In this document: in pieces, positions 58,590 to 64,000 of the stretch
Layout of the letters: every line of letters starts with the position of its first letter
How positions within the stretch are numbered: position 1 is the first letter of the stretch
Source of the DNA: Erpobdella octoculata
Taxonomy: Eukaryota; Annelida; Clitellata; Hirudinida; Erpobdellidae
Reading direction: 5' to 3'
Length of the DNA: 64,000 nucleotides
Assembly: GCA_963978895.1 (NCBI GenBank)
Contig: OZ022241.1
Coordinates: 20,538,073 to 20,602,072 of the forward strand
Translations under genes and position numbers: made by a program
The notes under the pieces: model-generated
Told to the model about the DNA's origin: nothing
The model's database searches: none
What the model saw: the letters and a program-made list of their open reading frames with translations, nothing else

Positions 58590-59048
58590 AAATTAGATGT
58601 TTTTTTTAATAAAAAAATGTTAAGAAGGTTTGGACTCCCATACAAAACCAGTAATTTATTTTTAAGAAATGACTAAAAAAAAATATCGGTAAAATGGGAC
58701 GGTTACATTTTACAGGTAATCCTGCAGTATAGCGTCCTGAACCGATTTCGATGAAAAAACGGTTTAAAAAACTGTTTAATAGAATAACCATAGAACATTA
58801 TCAAAACATATTACGAACAAGTATTTTATACAAAAACTTACTAAAAACCGACTCCGACTTTAAGCAAAAATATCCAAAGGCAATGTTGACACGCGGAATA
58901 ATACAATTCAAGGAATGAAAAGCAAGGAAGAGTTAATATTCAAATAAAATAACATAATAAAATAATAAATACATTTTAAAAAGTTACAAATAAATTTTTA
59001 ATTATTTAAATTTTAAAAAATCAGAGCGCTGAGTGGAAATTTATCTAT
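58590..59048. other. Stretch without recognised gene
   Basis: AT-rich. ACCGATTTCGATGAAAAAACGG at 58,740 and AACCATAGAACATTATCAAAAC resemble the tail phrase of family A-like repeats. The sentence CTGCAGTATAGCGTCCTGAACCG at about 58,722 recurs inverted at 59,819. Confidence 0.4.
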
Positions 59049-59050
59049 GA

Positions 59051-59275
59051 CTAGCGGGGATCCAGCGTTGCCCGGGGTTTTCCCATCATTTTTCTCTCGC
59101 TCCCGTTTCCTTCCCCGCTAGTTTTCTCGCTCCCGATCGTTTTCCCGCTCCCGATCGTTTTCCCGCTCCCGATCGCCTTCCCGTTCCCGGCCGCATTCCC
59201 GCTCCCGATTGCTCTTCTCTTCCTGGTCGCTTTCTCGCTCGCTCTTTCGCTCTCCAAACGATTCTGCTAGCCACA
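59051..59275. repeat. Family A repeat
   Basis: It starts CTAGCGGGGATCCAGCGTTGCCCGGGG, then a C/T-rich block made of repeated TTTCCCGCTCCCGATCG units (at least three perfect). It lacks the ACCGATTTCAA tail immediately next to it. Confidence 0.75.
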
Positions 59276-59279
59276 TGAC

Positions 59280-60335
59280 CTCTAAAACTCAAAATTTCTG
59301 CTCCAAGAAATATGATAGAAACCGTACCAAAGACAGCCAAGTCGCCAAGTACTTTTACTTTGATATTATTTTAATTTTTCTTGGTGTTCTGTTGCTAATT
59401 TATTGTTTTCAATGTTTTTTTTTTATTTGTCTTAAGGCAATTTGACATAAAGCGCCGCATTTAAAGAAACGGTTTTAGACATCGAGCGGGTTACGCAACT
59501 CGTACTTCTAAAGCAAACTAATATTTTTCAATTTTTTACTTCCAAAATTTTTTATATTTTTTTTCTAAATTGTCTATTTTTATTTTAAATGTGTTTAATT
59601 TTTATTACCTTTATTCCTACTGTTCACTTCTATCGCTATTGACAAATAGATCTTCATCGGGAACTACGTTAACTTCGGGAGTAATTTATAAATGTTCTAA
59701 AGTGCTATAATTTTTGTTTTTTTTTTCAGTTATTTATGTTGTAATTAGTCTTTATTTCTCTTATTTGTGTTTTAAATATCATTTACGTTAAAAAATCGGC
59801 CATTTTTCACCGAAATCGGTTCAGGACGCTATACTGCAGGATTAGCCACTTTACATCCCCCAGGACCGGCATGTTAGCTACGGCCCTGCTTATTGCCCCG
59901 GCTACCGGCCGTATGTCAACAAATTGGCGGTGCCCGCACTTATGCACAAGTGCCCGCACGTCGACCAAGGTAGTTTAATAACGGTCGGTCACTGCTATTG
60001 CCCCGGTTGCAATCGGTAAAATTGCTACCGTACCGGCAGTCCCGCCGTATGTCTACCTAAAATTAAACCCTAACGGTGCCCTAACCCTTTAAAAATATCT
60101 ACATCTGTATTATTTGGTAATCTTTCACTTTGACGGCCGGATGTGTGAAAGATTAATACATTCTCGGCTATAATTAGGTAATTAGCTAATTAGGGTTAAA
60201 ATAGGATTATTTTATTGAAAAAATCGGCCCCATCCGCTAAAGTGAAAGATAACCTATTAATTAATCGAAAGATCAATTGTTTTGGCAAAACTGCCGGTAC
60301 AGTAGCACTTTTACCGCTTATTGCTTCGGCTACCG
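59280..60335. other. Repeat-derived stretch with CCGGC fragments
   Basis: T-rich sequence, then from 59,860 several partial CCGGC repeat phrases (TTGCCCCGGCTACCGGCC, GGTAAAATTGCTACCGTACC). TAATTAGGTAATTAGCTAATTAGG lies at 60,172. No gene is seen. Confidence 0.4.
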
Positions 60336-60349
60336 GCGCCTATTGCCTC

Positions 60350-61525
60350 TGGGTCGTTGCTATTGCCCCGGCGGTTTTGCCGTGGAAATAATCGGTAAAA
60401 TTGCTACTGAGCCGGCGGCAGTACCGCCGGTGAAATTGCTACTGAGCCGGCATTCTCGCCGGTGAAATAATAGGTAAAATTGCTAATGTGCCGGCAGTAC
60501 CGCCGTGCCGCCGTGGCAATAATCGGTAAAATTGCTACTGAGCCGGCAGTACCGCCGTGGCAATAATCGGTAAAATTGCTATTGTGCCGGCATAAAATGT
60601 ATGTTGGCGGTCATTTTTGTAATAATTTTTTTTCTGATTATTTTGCAGGACCACGGCGGTTTTTTTTATAAAAATAATTTTTTATGAATAATTTGCAGAA
60701 CCACGCCGGTTTTTTTTGTAATTATTTTCTAATGAATATTTTTTAGGACAACCAAAATCAGCGACTAGGACTAGAATAACTTATGAGAACAGGCTTCTCA
60801 AATAGAGAAGAAATAGAGATGTTAAGAAGTTAGAGATAGTGTGGTATGCAAAAAAATAAAGGTGAACCAACTCCGCCACTTGCTAGGAAAATAGAAGCTT
60901 TAGTGAGCTTGCGACGACGCTTCTGGAATAGTATAAGTTTTTTTGCGTCATTAACTAGCGTCTGCAAATATCTGTTTGCCCTTCCCCGTTACGCTTTCGG
61001 GTTTAAAAAACTGCTTTGGTGATTTCGTCGCTGTCATCGTGACGTAACTGTACATCGACCAGTCATTAAGGTGTGCTCGTGCTACAGGTTTAGGCAGTTT
61101 TTTTTTTCATTATAGTGTAAATAAATTTAACAAGAATAAAAAAATTACAACTAATTGCATGAGTACACTTTTTATTACTAGTCTGGCACAAAACCAGTTG
61201 ATATGAAACAAGTAAAGAAAAAAACGAGTTTTTCAAAAGAAACTTTTATTTCAAGTAAACTTGATTTGCAAATCCAAAAGACAAACAGAAAAGTTTGTAA
61301 CAACAACAATAATAATAATAAAACAAATCAAAACATTTTGTAACTGCCACGACAGTGGGTGCAAAAAAAAAGCCCTGCTAGTTGGTGTTTTATTAATTTT
61401 CTGGCAAAAAAATGCACCCACTGCAGGAAGCAGTCACACATAATCGTGTCCCCTATGTTTGCATCTCTTCGACACGTTCTTCTACAGGTGTAGTTTGGAT
61501 GCTCCTTCTTCGTTTTTTACTGTAA
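60350..61525. repeat. CCGGC-rich repeat, copy 2 of the duplicated block
   Basis: It is near identical to 35,845-36,985, including the roughly 44-bp tandem units, TGTATGTTGGCGGTCATTTTTG, the AGGACAACCAAAATCAGCGACTAGG segment, TTGTGACGTAACTGTACATCG-like text and the PHD coding exon. Differences are small indels (for example AACTAATTGCATGAGTACAC only here). Confidence 0.85.
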
Positions 61526-62507
61526 AAATTGAATACATTAAAAATTAGTTTTCTGTTGTTTACTTGTAACACAATTTTAAAGTTATTTTAACTTACTCAA
61601 TTCTAAAACTGTGGTCCACGCATCCACAGCAAACAGGCCTTTGAACAATGGAAGATGTTCAGACACTTCCGGCTCTGTTATGGCTGTGGAGACATCTATA
61701 AACGGACTCACGCTTTCAACGAGGCATCCCTCCTTCACCACCCTTCCAGCCTCCTCTTCACCCAGAATCCATGAAAGAAACACTAATTAAGAAAAAAAAA
61801 GTTAAAAACAAAAATGATTTCTTTACTCAAATTTTGAAACTTACGCTTTTTTTCATTCTTTTTCCAGCATAGCTGAAAATTTTCGCGGCAGCTTCTTATA
61901 ATGGTCCAAGCGGCGGGTTTTTCTGGGCCTTCTGGAACCACGAGCAACTTTCGGAAGCTCGAGTCCTGACAATTCTATCGATGGCTGGTTCGGTTGCTCA
62001 GTGTCAGCTTTATCCAACCGCCGCCGCTTGTTTACCGGCTAAACCGGCTGATCCACTATTCCAAAAGCAAAATTATTTTAATAGCTTATAACAAAAAGTT
62101 ACCTCATAACATGTAATTTTTACCTAGGGTGACTTGAACATTTTCCTTCTGACAATCCTGGAGATCATCACTTGAGCACAATTGATCAGACACGTTATCC
62201 ACTGCTCCAAAAGCGAAATTATTTTAATAGCTTATAACAAAAAGTTACCTTATAACATGTAATATTTACCTAGGTTGACTTGAAAATCTCTCTTTTGTTG
62301 GATACAATTTCGGAGAACGCGAAATGTTGCCAGGTACTTCTCATACGTGGGCTTTCACAAATCCTGCATGGCGTTGGCCAGTGAACGAAACAAGAGGTGG
62401 GCCTCCGTAAAAATCTCCTCCCGAGTCATTGTTTTTCGCCTTTCTGTAATATTTTCCATTGCAATTGGTGTCCAATTGTCAAGACAAGGTGGATTTTCTT
62501 CTTCTTC
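61385..62507 (-). pseudogene. PHD-finger transposon gene, at least five exons with two in-frame stops
   Basis: Minus-strand exons: 62507-62270 (ENPPCLDNWTPIAMENI, MTREEIFTEAHLLFRSLANA, TGA, then KPTYEKYLATFRVLRNCI), 62199 to about 62128 (AVDNVSDQLCSSDDLQDC), about 62055-61853 (VDQPV, TAG, then KRRRLDK, LELPKVARGSRRPRKTRRL, HYKKLPRKFSAML), about 61790-61596 (FLSWILGEEEAGRVVKEG, FAVDAWTTVLEL) and 61525-61385 (HPNYTC, TCRRDANIGDTIMCDC, LQWVHF). The last is PHD-like (C-x2-C, then MC-x-C-x2-W-x-H) but lacks its final cysteines. Exons 1 to 3 join in the same phase (split after one base). A 149-bp stretch containing an exon border is tandemly repeated here (62,073-62,138 and 62,222-62,284). The two stops and a 3-bp insertion in the finger (CRRTCRRD) argue against function. 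Confidence 0.5.
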
Positions 62508-62639
62508 CTGTTGAAAAAAACAATAATATTTTTTAAGGGGCGCCAAAAAATTAAGCAGGCATTTTAAAAATTTGCGACCGGAAGCGGGAAATCAATTTTT
62601 ATGGGGCGCCAAAAAATTAAGCAGGCATTTTAAAAATTT

Positions 62640-62933
62640 GCAAGGAGGAACGAGAAAGCGTCAGGAAGCAGGAAATCGACTAGGAAAGCAGGGGTGGACA
62701 TGTGTCCCCGGGCGCTTTTTTTAATGGGCGCCAAAAAATTAAGGAAGCATTTTAAAAATTTGCAATCGGGAAAGCGATTGGGAGAGGGAGAGCAAGCAGG
62801 AACGAGAAAGCAACCGGAAGCGGGAAATCGACCGGGGGCGGGAAATCGACCGGGAGCGGGAGAGCAAGCGAGGAAGGAAACGGGAGCGAGAAAAACGATA
62901 GGAAAACCTTTAAAACACCGGGTACCCCGCTAG
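62640..62933. repeat. Inverted family A repeat with tandem subunit
   Basis: An A/G-rich block (GGGAAATCGACCGGGAGCGGG, AGGAAACGGGAGCGAGAAA), then AAAACCTTTAAAACACCGGG, TACCCCG and CTAG at 62930-62933. The unit GGGGCGCCAAAAAATTAAGC, then AGGCATTTTAAAAATTTGC is present three times (62,537-62,575, 62,601-62,640, 62,726-62,765). Confidence 0.75.
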
Positions 62934-63770
62934 TATAAAACTTAACTTAACTACACTTTCTTCAGCTGCAATACACAACAATCAAAATTTATCACAAATG
63001 TTGAACACTGAACACATTGAACACGCCTGGCGCTGAATGCAAGAAAGAAGTGGAATTTCTGCCAATTAGGAACCGATAGCAGATCATTAACAATATGCAC
63101 TGATGTTTATCTTGGACCTGCACGCGACTTACAGTTTATATAAACAATTTTAATTTGCGTAATATGAATACTATTCTAATTCTACTGCTAGAAAATATTT
63201 TAAATCAACAAATGCAATTGCAATTTAAAATTAATCGTAACAACGGCGGGAAATTATCGATTACTATATTATTATCTATGCTAGAAAATATTTTAATTAC
63301 TTTTTTGTTTAAACTTAGAAATAGAAAATGTAAAAAAACAGATTTTGATACAATTATTGATAAGTTCGCGGCGGGAAATCAAGTGAGGAAGGAAACGGGA
63401 GCGAGAGAAATAAAGAAAAACCACGGAAGTAATAGATAATAATAATTTAATTTTAATAAATCAATTTACCTTGTTTTCTTGCATGAAAGAAATCACTGAT
63501 TACAGAACGCGAGAACGAAACGCACAGAAAGAGGCGAGAGAGATACGATTATGGCGGATTTTCTTAGCTCGCTGATTTTATATACTGTGCGTCACCTAGG
63601 CTGCAATCTTCCCGCCATTCTCCGGAGGCCTAAGCCCCCGAAATTATGAAATCGAGAATCAAAAGATAAAAATAAACTATGCAGGCAGTCTGCCTGAAAA
63701 CGACACATTATTTTGTTAATTATAAATATTTGATTAAATAAAGATTATTTTATTAATTATTTAATAATTT
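62934..63770. other. Stretch without recognised gene
   Basis: A GAAAATATTTTAAATCAAC-like phrase occurs twice (63,190 and 63,282). A small A/G-rich family A-like fragment lies at 63,370-63,410. A GC-richer patch at 63,500-63,640 could be the promoter side of the minus-strand PHD gene, but no first exon is clear. Confidence 0.35.
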
Positions 63771-64000
63771 ATTTGCTGCTATTGCACCGGCGGTGACCGA
63801 TTATTTCCCCGGCAATCCCGCCGGTGAAATAATCGGTAAAATTGCTACTGCGCCGGCATTGCCGTGGTAATAGTATTAACGTTGCCTCTGTAATAGTATA
63901 GTTATAACGTTTTAATAACTGTATGTAAACCTACTTTTTGGGCCACCCATGAAAATCTTAAAAAAATATTTCCTATCTAAACAATTCACACAGCCAGAAA

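Larger units (their letters stand above)
60345..63880 (-). mobile_element. Candidate DNA transposon with CCGGC-rich palindromic ends and a multi-exon PHD-finger gene
   Basis: The left end (60,350-60,590) is a run of CCGGCAGTACCGCCGTGGCAA and TAATCGGTAAAATTGCTA units. The right end (63,778-63,875) has the same words in palindromic arrangement: ACCGGCGGTGACCGATTATT, then GCCGGTGAAATAATCGGTAAAATTG. Between them lies one minus-strand gene with at least five exons. The left 1.15 kb is duplicated at 35.85-36.99 kb. I could not define a TSD, and the superfamily is unknown to me. Confidence 0.5.

Noticed and set aside
62694..63439. Plus-strand frames with GAGNRPGAGNRPGAG-like repeats
   Set aside because: They translate the A/G-rich strand of family A, which is seen at many sites with unrelated reading frames.

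Overview
The window is a repeat-rich, AT-rich stretch of an animal nuclear genome, most likely an invertebrate metazoan. The evidence is intron-containing genes on both strands, CR1/L2- and RTE-type LINE tails, tRNA-derived SINEs, Gypsy LTR elements, a THAP/P-element remnant, and many hAT, MULE, piggyBac and Helitron-type DNA elements. There are no operons, ribosome binding sites or CRISPR arrays. I cannot name the species from sequence alone.

Host genes are few and lie between insertions. (1) A minus-strand gene has two compatible exons, at 19.9 kb and 9.9 kb, and resembles centrosomal coiled-coil proteins of the CSPP1/CCDC66 kind. The 9.9-kb intron between them holds a MULE, two piggyBac derivatives and several hAT elements. 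(2) A two-exon, lysine-rich minus-strand gene lies at 22.08-22.75 kb. (3) A multi-exon plus-strand gene of unknown family runs from 28.0 to 30.0 kb and ends in a clean terminal exon. (4) A thymidylate synthase (TS) locus lies on the minus strand at 51.06-44.73 kb. It holds a complete canonical TS in two exons. Directly upstream is a second, divergent TS-like unit that has lost the catalytic cysteine. A 62-bp in-frame intron could join the two into one polypeptide. This is the most interesting biology in the window.

Region by region. 0-9 kb: CATA microsatellites, a C/T-rich dispersed repeat (called family A here), hAT and MULE remnants, a Gypsy gag piece, and a 1.8-kb hAT with a perfect target-site duplication (TSD) that contains an RTE LINE fragment. 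9-20 kb: the large intron, with piggyBac copy 1, a SINE, a ZMYM1-like hAT, a hAT MITE and a 3.8-kb MULE with nested piggyBac copy 2. 20-33 kb: hAT elements, the two small host genes and a P-element with a THAP domain. 33-44 kb: LINE, Helitron helicase, family A, a duplicated CCGGC-rich repeat, three Gypsy fragments and another hAT. 44.7-51.1 kb: the TS locus with its TE-filled introns. 51-64 kb: LINE, mariner, five hAT units (one with an open 285-codon transposase), family A, and a 3.5-kb transposon-like unit that encodes a PHD-type finger.

Coding calls rest on reading the translations and splice junctions by eye. TE boundaries rest on terminal inverted repeats (TIRs) and TSDs that I could read directly. 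Classification below superfamily is inference.
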